A DNA stretch of 64,000 bases from Stratiolaelaps scimitus. Lineage: Eukaryota > Arthropoda > Arachnida > Mesostigmata > Laelapidae. Shown in pieces: positions 1-10,999 of this stretch (its first letter is position 1; each line of letters starts with the position of its first letter). Below the pieces are notes generated by a model. It was not told the origin of the DNA, did not search any database, and saw nothing but the letters and a program-made list of their open reading frames with translations. The stretch is from NCBI GenBank assembly GCA_019614645.1, contig JABWDB010000005.1:5488001-5552000 (forward strand), in the 5' to 3' direction. The translations under genes were made by a program, and so were the position numbers.

Positions 1-410
1 TATCGATGTTAATCATTTCATAATGAAGTAATTTCAAATCGAAGCTGCTCCGGGCTATTGTTGGATCTCGATAGACATTTTCCGAGAGGAACAGAGAAAT
101 AGCGAGAGAGCGTGAGAGAGAGAGAGACATCTTCCCACTCAGCGTACGCTCATCTCACCATAAGTGAGCATTTTACACAGAATTCACTCATGGCGACATC
201 AAGTTATAGCCTGCTAGCTCAATCTTCCATAGATCACTAGGTCTGTCGAGCTGCGGCGTTCTCTGCTTTTGCAATGTGGCAATCGCCTCCCGGGGATTGC
301 TCTGTCCTCCTCCTACAACATGCCGTATTACATATATGTAGCCTTGTTTTTTCTCAATAGAGAATTATCATCGCCATCGCCTCCGTCGCCTCGATCAACT
401 TGACACTCAC
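1..410 (-). other. intron of the polyQ-protein gene (start of intron)
   Basis: On the minus strand this stretch follows the donor at the end of the 411-1476 exon, which reads TCTTCTG|GTGAGTGTCA. It is therefore the 5' part of an intron whose acceptor lies outside the window. The open frame continues past the donor for about 27 codons before a stop, but its composition changes from Gln/Ser/Gly-rich to Asp-rich and mixed, which favours splicing. A GA-rich tract sits at about 102-127. I see nothing else in it. Confidence 0.6.
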
Positions 411-719
411 CAGAAGACATGAGCGACGCGTGGTTCGAACTGTTGTTGCTTTGCGAGTGGCCGTGCTGCTGTTGCTGCTGCTGAGGAGAGGGTCCTTGCA
501 TTTGCAAGTGGCCCTGACCAGCGGGTCCGAGCGGGCTGTGACCCCCAACCGGCGTCCCCTGGGGTCCTTGGCCGCCCCCCGGAGTGCCACTTTGTTGTTG
601 TTGCTGTTGCTGTTGTTGTTGTTGCTGTTGTTGCTGCTGCTGCTGCTGTACTGACTGTGGACTCAGCGGATTAATGCTGAGACCGCCGCCAGATGAATGC
701 TGCGGCTGCTGCTGTTTTT

Positions 720-750
<31 letters not shown>

Positions 751-1476
751 TTGAGACTGTTGTTGTTGTTGCTGCTGTTGCTGCTGCTGTTGGTGTTGAT
801 TCGGTAACGTCGAAAGTATCTTGTGGTTCGATAGAAACGACTTGAGCTTCTGTAGGGAGATTACGGGAGTGCCCAGTGACGACTTTAGTTGGTTGCCGCT
901 TCCCGACCCCTCGTTCGATTGGGGCCCGCCGATCGGCGAGCTGGCTCCGCTGCCGATTGAGCCGCCGCCGCCACCACCTCCTCCTCCACCGTTGAGGGGG
1001 CCCTGACCTTGCGATATCTGCTGGCCGCTGCCGACACCCCCCGATAGGGAGCTACTGTCTCCTCCCAGTGAAGATGCTGGCGTCGGGGGTCCCCCCACCG
1101 AGAGGTCCGCGGTGGGATGGTCTAGACTCGGCATGCCACCATTTAGACGGAGTGGACTTAGCCCGCTAACGAGATGGCTATGCTGTTGGCCTCCACCTCC
1201 GACGAGACTGCCCAGTCCGAGACCACTCAGAGTGCCGCCCAACGGACTGACCGGCGGGCCCGGTGTTCCCAGACTGTGGTACGCGGTGTAGCCGAGTTTA
1301 GAACTGTGCGACAACGCGGCATGGCCGGTGCTGTCATTTTGGCCAAACAATGATTGCGGGTGGTGTAACGGGTGCGGGGTATGTGGAGAAGGTACGCCGG
1401 TACGGTCTTGGACCGCGGAACATCCTAGGGAGCCCGCAGTCGACCCGCATGCTTCCATGAAGCCGCAAGTCGACAT
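411..1476 (-). CDS. first coding exon of a Gln/Gly/Ser/Pro-rich regulatory protein
   Basis: The exon encodes 355 residues plus one base and starts at an ATG (MSTCGFMEACGS). An in-frame TGA lies six codons upstream, so this ATG is the natural start. The first part (residues about 1-150) is rich in Ser, Pro, Gly and His. A ten-glycine run follows at about 163-172. A short non-repetitive segment, LQKLKSFLSNHKILSTLPNQ, comes next, and then two polyQ tracts separated by Ser/Pro/Gly sequence. There is no zinc finger, homeobox or other DNA-binding domain in the exon. Such sequence is typical of the N-terminal activation or repression part of arthropod transcription factors and nuclear receptors, where the folded domain sits on later exons. 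It ends in phase 1 at a strong GTGAGT donor. It is clearly coding because the frame is long, coherent and ends exactly at a donor. I do not recognise the family. Confidence 0.85.
592..650 (-). repeat. CAA/CAG tract encoding polyglutamine, C-terminal of two
   Basis: Mixed CAA and CAG codons on the minus strand give about 19 glutamines without interruption. The codon mixture suggests selection on the amino acid as well as slippage. It lies inside the 411-1476 coding exon. Confidence 0.9.
703..796 (-). repeat. CAA/CAG tract encoding polyglutamine, N-terminal of two
   Basis: About 28 codons, nearly all Gln, with single Ser, Lys and Pro interruptions. It follows directly on the conserved-looking segment ending LSTLPNQH. 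It is a likely length-polymorphic site within the 411-1476 exon. Confidence 0.9.
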
Positions 1477-4400
1477 TTCCCGGCTACGCGTTCACTATGC
1501 TTCTACAGACTGACTATGTTGATTGCCCCGTCTCCCCGAGGGGCGGAGACCCCGATCCCCGACCCCAGTTCACTACAGTTTCCCCTTGACGTCTATGTCA
1601 ACGACTGACATTCACTACGGCAGGAGAAATCAAACAAACACACACACAGCGGCGACGTCGCACACACCCGGACACCCTCCTCGTCCTGTTCGAGGGGCGC
1701 GTTCACTAAATTGCACACATACCCTTAATGCCACCCATACACACACACACCCACACACACAAACTGACACGGACTGTGGCAGTGAGCACGTGTAGAACTA
1801 ACTACAGCACAGTGCGTTCGATGGATCACAGTGGGTCGTACGCTCGATTGCGGTAGTTCCAAGGAAGATGAATCCGGAAGGCGAGGAGGGGAACTTCGAT
1901 TGCCCACCCGAGTCGGCAGGGGTGTCCCGGGTATCTTGGGGGAGTAGATATATATATATATATGGTATCACTATTATGTACGTTCTACTTCGCTATCGGA
2001 CTTCCGTTTATGTCTCTTGCCAATTATAGAGGAAGCATAGTGTACAGCTATGTTGGGATCCACTGTCGCGATTCGTCGACCACGTGCACGAATTACCGGG
2101 AACGCAGTCCCAGCGAGTGTCACATCTCCGAGCGGCTCTTGTCTATGAAATGTCACCGGACGAAATCGCCCATCGTATCCGACTTCGTCGACACGTATGC
2201 TGGCCCGACGACAACCGTTGCCCCGTTCAGCTGTCATGGACACTGCACTTCGTGCTGCTCCAGCGTATCACGTGCTCAAGTGTGGACGACACGTCTTCTA
2301 CGACGACTACTCGAAACACAGCCGGGTATAGACACACGCGAGAGCAGGAGGCTGACCACCACGAGTCAGGACTGTCTGGGGAGATGGCTCGCGGGGTTGG
2401 CGCTGGTGCACCGCGCGTGCGTCGCAACAAAACACAACACAATCATAGCCCGGAACACCGTGGCCGGCTATGGCGGCCGAGCTGTGTGACACCGTCGGAG
2501 TGGGACGTCAACACACGCACGCTTTTCGTGGCTCGTGCCTATCGAGCCCAGAGCCCAACGCAGCCCAATGCAACCTGGCGCGGTGTCTCGCTTTGTTTAG
2601 CAATTTCAAAGCATCGTTCCGCCACCACCGCCGCCGCGTGTATAGCCCGACGGCGACGGTTGTTATTGTTGTTGCTGCTGCTGCTGTTGTCGGAGATTGC
2701 CGTTACTCCCGGTCACTGCCCGCTGCCGCCACCATCCAGCATGTACACGATTTACCCGACACACAATGGAACTCAACGAAAACACACAGGCCGCACCCAC
2801 CGAGGCGAGGTACCACCGTGAAGACCACGAATCGTTGGGCCACCGCCGCAGCGGGCGGCAGATTCACGCGCGTGGCTGTTGTCAATTTTCGCTACGATCT
2901 CGTACGATCTGCAGCGAGTGCCGCAATCGAACAGCATTCACCGATTCTCCGCCGACCCGCCTCACTCCGCCGTTTGTTTTGGTTTCGTCTGTCCCTTGTG
3001 TACTTGTGCTACGAGTTACATCCACGACACACTGTCACTGCACGGTTCGCCTTATTGCAGCCGTTACGCGGTGACGGCCGGTTCATTGCCGGGTGAACCT
3101 TCGCACACGGTGGCTCACTGTTTCATGCAGCTTGTTCGAGTTAGCTCCTTCGAATTCGAGTCGTCATCCTCAGATCATCGGCTTCGATTCTTCGTGACAC
3201 ACCGGCGGCCTGAACCTGCTGAATCTTCACGCGTCAATCTTCTACGTCCTTCCTACCTTGATGCTGCAGCTGCCCCCGTTGCCACCGCCGCCGCCACCGC
3301 TGTTGCTGCTGCTGCTGCTACTGTTGCCGTCGTCACCGTGTTATTGGCGGCACTCTCGTTTGGCTTTCCCCTTCGGATCGGTCGGGTCGGCTAAGCTCGC
3401 TCGGTGGGTTGGCGTTAGGTTAGGCCGCTGCCGAACGTATTGATTTGATCTGTTCGTCTCGCTTGCCAGCCGTCGACGCGGTGTTCCTCGTCGTCCGATT
3501 CAAGCCGCAGGTTCACGTCGTTGTCGACCGTCGCTGGCCGCCTCCGTTCGTGCCCGTGATCCTAGCGGCAGGCTCGCTCAGAGCGCGCGGCGCGGAGCGA
3601 ACGACCTCCTCACGTTGGCCATTGTGCGTGTGAGCGAGCCGAATGAGAAGCAAAAAACAACAAAAAAGACTCTCCCTACAGCACACTCTTCACTATAGGC
3701 AAAAATGCATCTCTCCCAATCAGCTAGCTCCGCCCCCCGGCGGCGCTGCTGCGGTCCGGGGTCTCTCTCCCTCGACACCGGCGGCGCGCCGTCCCTCCTA
3801 GCAAGGCACCCAGGCGGACACCCAGCAGGCAAGAGAGCGGGCCAACGAGCCAGCCGACTCTAGCGGCAGCTGTCGCTGTCCGCCTCCCTCTCGGCAACTG
3901 CTCTCGAATAGTGCCTACGTACGCGCGCCTTCGGGACAACGTACACTACGCGGTTCAGCACGGCCACTCCGCGTTTCTCGAGCGTCCCGGGCTGATCTGA
4001 CGCTGCCACGATGCCACAACAGATGAAGGTTGTCTCTCCGGAGCCCACAGCCAACGCGGGACCTAACTCACGCACGTTACGTTGTGCTCTACCTCGCTGC
4101 GGGAGAGCGCCAGCGTCCCTGTATTGCGAGCCTGCCTGCCTGCTGTCAGGGGGGTGGCGGATGTTGCTGCTGCCGAGCGCTTGCGTCGTTGCCTACGCGA
4201 CTCACCTCGGGTTACATCGCCCCCATCGCAGCAGCGGCCAAGCAACTCTACTCCGTAGACCTATTACACCGCCCCGTGCGTTGGCGGCGCCAGTGGCGGT
4301 GGCAGCGGCGGTGGCAGCGGCGGCGGCGGCGGCAGAGGCAAGCGCGCCGGTCGCCGGGTCGCCAGCCAACCAACAAGCAGCTCGCCGGATGGATGGCCTA

Positions 4401-4779
4401 CCCAACCCTACCTAACGTCGAGCAGCACGAGAGGCGGCGGCGGCGGCCAGCAGCGACTTGGACACTGGCTGACTTGCCTGCCCGGCTAGATACCAACCAG
4501 CCTCCCGCGTTTGCGGCCTGACGCACAAGCAAGGCGGCTGCTTGCCACACAGCATTCACTGCAACGCTGTGGACGGCAGCCGGCGCGGTGCGCTGCTGCC
4601 ACTACTGCTCTGCTCCGTTTTCGTGTGGCGCACTCGTTGGCTGGCGTTGGCGCCCTTTGCCTACGCAGCTACGGCCAGAGGCTAGAGGAGAGGTAGAGTG
4701 GAACGACGGCAGCAAACGGAGAAGCAAAAAACGCGCTAAAAACCGCTCAGCCGGCTAGCTGGCACAACCGCACCCCCGG
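1477..4779. other. CpG-rich, stop-poor flank; probable promoter and 5' UTR side of the left gene
   Basis: This GC-rich stretch has many CpG and keeps several frames open on both strands at once (for example 2084-2821 and 2470-3096), so I do not call those frames genes. Its position upstream of the ATG at 1476 makes it the natural place for the promoter and leader of that isoform. A strong minus-strand donor, CCGAG|GTGAGTCGC, lies at 4206/4205 and could end a 5' untranslated exon. Simple repeats: CA-rich 1727-1764, TA 1946-1963, and GCC/GCT runs near 3258-3330 and 4290-4340. Confidence 0.4.
4199..4208 (-). other. putative splice donor of a 5' untranslated exon
   Basis: On the minus strand the sequence reads CCGAG|GTGAGTCGC, matching seven of seven consensus positions around GAG|GTGAGT. 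The frame before it is alanine-rich from GCC repeats and has no ATG, so a noncoding leader exon is more likely than coding. The matching acceptor would lie between 1477 and 4205. A weak candidate is CTGTAG near 1503, whose pyrimidine tract is poor. Confidence 0.3.
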
Positions 4780-6425
4780 ATGCAGACCCCGAAACCACGC
4801 AGCAGCCGAATCATGGGTGCTCCTCGTCTCGCAGCTCCTCTCTCTCTCCCCTGTTCTCTCTCTTTCTCTCTCTTTCTGACCCTGTTTCAACTGGAAACCG
4901 AGCATGCTCGAGCTTCATGGTGCAGGGCTTGGCTCGCGACGTCCCCTCGAGGGGGCGACATGAGCCGGACGACAAGTCGCAGCGCTCAGAGTGAGCAGCA
5001 GCCGCGTAGCGCGACGAGGACGATGACGACGACGTTTCCAGCAGTACGGTGACGTCTAACAAGACAGCAGAAGATCAACATCTATCCCCAGCTGCAGAAA
5101 ATGCAGGCCGGCCAGACCGCTGTCGCCTGACGTTGTTCTCGCTGCAAAACCTGTCATGTGCACCGTTACAATACTACTACTGCTACAACTACTTCTGCTA
5201 ACCCGTTCACCACGAAGCCGACTGTAGGTGAAGCAGTGGGTGCCACAAACGAGAGGCACTGAAATAACAGCAGCCAGCAGCGAGCAGCTCCATTCGCTTT
5301 ATGTGTCTTATGTTCCGAAGGAAAAAGACCGTGATGCAATGAAGGAGTATTGAAGAAGCACCCTCTTATTGTTTCTACCGTGTGCTATTGTGGTTTACTG
5401 TTGTGACGGCGGTGGCAGTCGACGACGAAATCATATCTATTTCATTATACAAATGTGCTCAGTAAGCGGCAGGTGGATGGCACGCGAGGTGGTTGTTGTT
5501 GTGCAAGACAGTGCAATTGTCAGATCGGCTGCTAACGGGTGACTGCTCACTGCCGGTTGGACACAACGTTGGAGAAGAAACATAGAGAGAAACAAGACCA
5601 TGCCGATCAAGTTCAAATTGTGTGATCACATTCTCGTAAAATTTCCCCGAAATTTCTCCGGGCCGAAAACTCTTCGTGCGAATTGGCCATCGAGAACTCG
5701 ACCACATATTGCACATATATATGACAGTGGACACAGCTCATCCGATTTGATCGCACTGTGGTGTCTGTTGCCACCATTACCGTCATACTCAAACGGGCCG
5801 AGCCACCCATCGGAGTATGCACGGTGGCTGTGCACAGAGTAGTAGTTCTTCGTAGTGGCAGAAGTGGCTCCAGGAGCAGGCGTTGTGCAATGTGCTACTG
5901 GGCTGGGGCGGGGAACGTAGGCGGAGGCTTTTTTGCCATCGATCGCGCTGAAGGCAGTCGCCCCCGTCCCGTGCCAGGTTGGGGGTGCGCGGGGTCCGCT
6001 CTAGGGGGTGCGCTGCTGCGTGTGTGTATGCGCGTGTGAGGGAAAGAGGACGGGACGAAGATATACAGGAAGGGGTTGGCCAGCTCGCAGGCAGCACTGC
6101 CGGCCTAGCAACGTCCGTTGGCAATCGCGGCAGCAGCAGCAGCAGCGGCGGTGGTGGTGGTGGTAGCAGCAGCCGCCGCCGACGGCGTTGGCATCGCTGC
6201 CAACGTTGTCGTCGTTCGTTGGCAATTAAGACAGACGGGCTCCTCTGGGTGTCCTGGAAGCAGGCAGGAAGACAAGCCGGCAGCCAGCGTCCTGGCTTCG
6301 GCCTGTCTCAGCCTGCTTCTGGTGACTAGTAGGGAAAGGGTAACAGCGGGCGAGCCGATGTAGGCCTACGCCTACAACGTCTCCCCCCCACACACACACA
6401 TACGCAACCGCCTACAACGAAGACT

Positions 6426-6426
<1 letters not shown>

Positions 6427-6460
<34 letters not shown>
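6427..6460. repeat. (CGG)n trinucleotide tract
   Basis: Eleven uninterrupted CGG units, followed by GGT/AGC variants. It is not in any supported coding frame. Confidence 0.9.
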
Positions 6461-6461
<1 letters not shown>

Positions 6462-8814
6462 GTAGCGGCGCCGGGTAGTGCACGCAGCTATATAGCCACA
6501 CGCACAAACAGACAGATAGACAGACATGGAAACACACACGAGAGCGACTCTTTACCCGCGCCGTCACCAGGCCACGCCTACTTTCGGGACGGGACGAACT
6601 CGCCCTATTCGGCGAGTTCCCCCCAGGGGCATCTGACCCCTCTAGAATCCCCGATCTGCCCTACGCGAAAGACCCTGCATTGCTTCCCTCCTGCTGAACG
6701 GAGTTCGCCGTCTGGGCGATGCACCCCCGAAGCTTCACCGCCAGCCACCAGACCGCGTCCCTCCGCAAAACCAAAGAAGGCTCGATGCAAAGGCGCTACC
6801 AGCCTAAGCAGCAGCAGTAGCAATGCCGATTTTGCCCTGCGAAACTGCCGTGGGTACGCCTTGCAAACGATTTCAGCTAAAGCAACGGAGAGAACAGACA
6901 GACAGATAACTACGTGGCTAAGTCATTCACCAGAGCTGGGGCAAGGAGATTCAAGTATTTTTCCATTTTTCCAGCTTACGTGAACGTGTGACGTGTAGCA
7001 CGGACGCACGTTTCGCAGGCCCTCTTGGAGGATAGCTTACGCGCGTATATATATATACGTATAGCTTGTCAAATTTAGGGACAATCAAGGACCGAGGAAT
7101 AACACGAACAAAATATAGTGGGAATAACGAGACGAGCAGATATGTTCAGTATAGTGCTTATTAAAACGAGATCAGCTGGGAGAGATCAGCTGCGAGATCA
7201 CCAGGGTGCTAGGGGGCTTCATGACATAATTCATGGCATTGAGAGGATACATTCGATACGCAGAAGGCATTCGCTACTTCGGAAAGACGGATCATTTAGG
7301 GTGAGGGTTCGACAGACCCGCAAACCCGTTGGGATGCATGGTCGGTGCTTGGATCAGGCTCGAAACGTCCAGTGTATTTGAAGGTTGAATAAAGTAAAGG
7401 ATTACCCAAACGCGGTTAGAATGTTGCAGATTTTTGACGACGGCCACTTTGTGCTGACCTTCACCTCGACAGTGGCATCAACATCATCATTATTATTATC
7501 CTCCTAATATAGCTCTTGCGTTCCAAACCTCAAATGTATATCATTGTCTGCGGCCTTTGCTGTGAGCAATTCGACACGCAGCTAGACCTGCGATGATACC
7601 AACAAGCTTAGCTGATAGACAGAAATTGGCTCCTATCACTCCACGAGCTATGTGGACACTGACAGGCTTCAGGTTCACCAAAAAATAGGTCGTCTACTGT
7701 TTCGTCAAGACGGACCGCCTCATTATTTCAGCAGAGGTGGCCGGGAAAATAATGCCACTATTGGGAAAATCATTCACGATCCCTCAACTGATGCATCTGC
7801 GTTGCCCAATAGACGGCTAGCTCCTCTGTTGTGGCGAAGAGAAAAAAAGGCAAACTGTAAAAAGCTGAACGGCGTACGATTGTATCAGCTTTGCAATCTC
7901 GATGCATTTATTATAAGTATCAGGCCGGAGGGCCAGAGTACATTACGAAGCCGTATACCTATACGCTTGTGGCGCCATCAGTGGGTGTTCCACAAACGAA
8001 CCCTGGTCCGCTTCGGGATAAGAGACCAGAGACGCAAGTTCTGCTAATCAGATCAGATTATCATAGAGGAACGCGCGATATAAATATTAAAATGAATATT
8101 ACCAATCGGGCAAAAATGACATCGACTACGGTTGCTCGCGTTGGGAGGCGATTTTGAATGAAGAGCTACGATGGAAAAAGAGCGTACAGCTTGGTATGTA
8201 TAATGGCATTGTTGTTTTGTTAGGTATATACTATTTTTCAAATCAATTATTTTGGTAACAATAACAATACATCCAATTGCAAAGCTCGTCCGGGTTGATA
8301 AACTAAATGATATTGAACGTGCCGAGGTGAGGCCACCCAAGAATATCAGTGAGCGCATGATCAAGTTCTAACTGTTCTGTTGCTGTATTTCAGCAGATCG
8401 CCTCAATTCGATCTTAGGAAAGATCAGCTGCAGCAGCTTATAACGTTGATTGTTTGGATATGTTTTTTAATGTATCTTTTTTTATTTTTTATTGTTTTGT
8501 GGTCGGATAACTGCACGTCGGACCAAATATAAGCTTCAGTCAACCGAGTAATGGGTTAAACAGCACTACTAAATACTCATATCGAAATATGCTATCGTTT
8601 CGCCGCTATAGAATAATCACAGTTAGTCAAAGTTGCCAGAGACAAGAAGTCCACAGAACTCACATCAACATGACGTCCTAATAGCTGAAGCCCCTGCCGC
8701 AGCTATCTATCCCCACTAGTTTTAATTGGCCACTTGTCGTCCACTATAAGCGGTGTCATATTTCTCCAAAATCTAATTTGATCTTCAGACCAGTTTAGCA
8801 CCATAGTGTCCTGC

Positions 8815-8815
8815 A

Positions 8816-8850
<35 letters not shown>

Positions 8851-8851
8851 T
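8815..8851. repeat. (TA)n microsatellite
   Basis: Alternating AT over about 37 bases with one G interruption. It lies in AT-rich noncoding DNA. Confidence 0.95.
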
Positions 8852-10723
8852 ACAGGAATGGATATTCACACTATTATTACATTGTTATGATGATCGCTTC
8901 TCTAAAAATCTTGCGTGTTGCACACAGACACGCAGTTATTTTTATGCTTCGATTTAACAAACCACGAGGGGGTGAAATAATGGCCGTGGTAATGGTCGGC
9001 CGGAGGGTGATAGTGTAATTCTGGGCTCCATTAGCATTTTGTTCACGGCGACCGACAGAGCCACAAGTGTGTTGTCTAATTACAAGCAGCCAATGGCAAC
9101 AGCCATTACCGCTACGTTACCAGCAGTGATATTGCGGCAGAAATCGCTAAGAAGTAATGACGCCATAGCTGGCTGGCCTGACCAACGCCGAATCCACGGG
9201 TCCAGTTACACGCTGCAGTTCGCTGTTGCGTTTCAACCGCAACCGACAGCTGCCAGTGGCGTCAATTTCGTTGCTTTTCCGAATTCGTGTGAATCATTTT
9301 TCCCCAATGAAACGAGCAACTTCCCTTTTGGAGAACCAGGGAGATCCGTGATATGGCGGTGCACTCTGGATGGCGAACCGGTCGGTTGTAGACGACAACG
9401 TCTGTACATCGACAAGTACAATGCCATGGGCAACAAGTAAAACAATAAATGTTGCCAACTCGGTCTACAAGCACCGACTGCTTTAATTGAATCGTATATG
9501 GGGTTTATTGATAAACTTGGGTACCATAGACAGCATTAATTAGTACAGAAAAAAAATTGTGTTCCTAACGTTCGGTTAGCCCGTCTAGCTGTGCTGTCCA
9601 ACGGCTGCGTTCTCTCTAATAACCGAGAGGGAACAACGTGGGTGGTTTGTTGCCAGTTAAATCGCAATGCGACCTGGTAGTTTCTGTTTACTGCAGAACC
9701 CAGCATTAGTCGACTTGGTTAGCTTTTGCTTTTTGTATCCGCCTACCTTACTGCAAGGAGGCTACTCTTGACATTCGACCTATGTATTCGGTAGATAAAA
9801 TTTAAAGACAATAGCTGATTACAATCCGAATGCGTAATGTGGCAATCATTCGCTTGATGAACTACTTCGCTTAATTGCAGAAATTCACTGATTTACTAGC
9901 TGATAGTGTACAATATGGTATAATATACCAATTACAAAAAAAGTATCGAAAAGCGACAGTATTTACAGTTTTTCCGTACTATTTATAGTAGTAGTATACG
10001 TATATTGAACGTCGCTGTAAATGTAATGGGTCCTTCTTTTGGCAGCCAAGAAACGAACCGTTCAAAGTATATATATATGTGGCACTATGCCACAACTCGT
10101 GCAACGCGCCTTGGCTTTCAAGGAACAAACCATTGATGCGCTTGAGTTCAGCACATTTCAGTCATTGCTCTGGAGTAAATTGCCACCTTTAAGTAATGGA
10201 CATCGATAAGATCAGCTAATAATAAAGCTTATGTTAAGTAAGCCTCCAGTAACAAATAATACGATTTTACGCACTGCTCTTTAGGTCAATCGCAGTTACA
10301 ATTTGTGCCTGAGATTAGCTGTGCAGATACTGAATACGACTCAAGAAAATGTTGACTTTTGATGCAGAAGAAATTAAAGAATTACTAGGCACCCAGTGAA
10401 TAATAAATTATGCGAACGTTGTTCCATGGCTTTGCTTAAACGTGGGAACATTATCTATCCACAGGCAACACTCCCATTGCGGAGCTATTGGTGCTACGTG
10501 TTTCAGCTCGTAGAATAAAAACAGATTGTGTCGAGATCGATGTGCTAAGCATATTATTCAGGTCCAGTTTAATATATGTATATATTTATGTCTTTTTTAT
10601 ACACAAAATGTTGTCAATGGATTTTCCAGAACAACAAAGGCTACGTCCATACGGTTCAACGGTCAAAACTGAAAATTTGATAAGATATACATTTTTTAAT
10701 TTTGTTGCATTTAACTTCCTTAC

Positions 10724-10999
10724 CTGGAGTGTGGTGAGACCACTGGGACCGGAAGGAAGATTGGGGAACCCGAGACGACTGGAGGTGTTCGCTATTTGGA
10801 GTTTGGCTGGAAGGGGTTAACGCCCCTTGGGATGGACTAAGGCTGAGAGGGGAGATACACTGTGGGCTGGAGGCCAAAGGCGCGCCCTGGCCTATCTGGT
10901 TAGGACCTAACGGACTCGCAGGACCTCCCAAACCCTTTTCCTGCTTCGGTTGCAACATGCCCTTGTGTGCCATGTACGATAGCGAGCTGGTGTCTCCGC
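10724..10999 (-). CDS. internal coding exon of the left gene, Ser/Pro/Gln/Leu-rich
   Basis: The exon is 276 nt (92 codons) and begins and ends in phase 1. It is flanked on the minus strand by the acceptor TGTTTTCAG|GCGG and the donor CTCCAG|GTAAGG. The protein starts GGDTSSLSYMAHKGMLQPKQ, continues through a region rich in Gly, Ser, Pro and Leu, and ends near SQWSHHTP. It is a GC-rich island in AT-rich intron, which supports coding. The composition matches the 411-1476 exon (disordered, Ser/Pro/Gln-rich), and both end in phase 1, so both can join the same downstream exon outside the window. The reading frame runs 22 codons past the donor into AT-rich sequence of different character. I do not recognise the family. 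A Ser/Pro-rich transactivation segment is an inference from composition. Confidence 0.8.

Larger units (their letters stand above)
4780..10723. other. intron or intergenic DNA, GC-rich on the left and AT-rich on the right
   Basis: From 4780 to about 7000 the DNA is GC-rich with CT runs, GCA/GGT repeats (6130-6180) and a (CGG)n tract. From about 7000 it becomes AT-rich with a (TA)n tract at 8815-8851. If the two-promoter model of the left gene is right, all of this is intron for the upstream isoform. An open frame at 7652-8047 (plus) lacks an ATG and strong splice sites, so I leave it as noncoding. I see no other gene here. Confidence 0.5.

Noticed and set aside
411..1530. An acceptor just upstream of the ATG at 1476, making that exon internal
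   Set aside because: Candidate AG sites there have poor pyrimidine tracts, and an in-frame TGA lies between the better ones and the coding frame.
1946..1963. (TA)n tract upstream of the polyQ exon as a TATA box
   Set aside because: Identical tracts occur all over the window, and there is no start-site evidence at the expected distance.
2084..3096. Long plus-strand frames of 245 and 208 codons
   Set aside because: They overlap each other in different registers within a CpG-rich, stop-poor block, contain translated CTG and TTG repeats, and have no splice or start context.
8806..9018. Frames of repeated Tyr-Ile residues here and at 18443, 32288, 50521 and 54690
   Set aside because: These are translations of (TA)n microsatellites.
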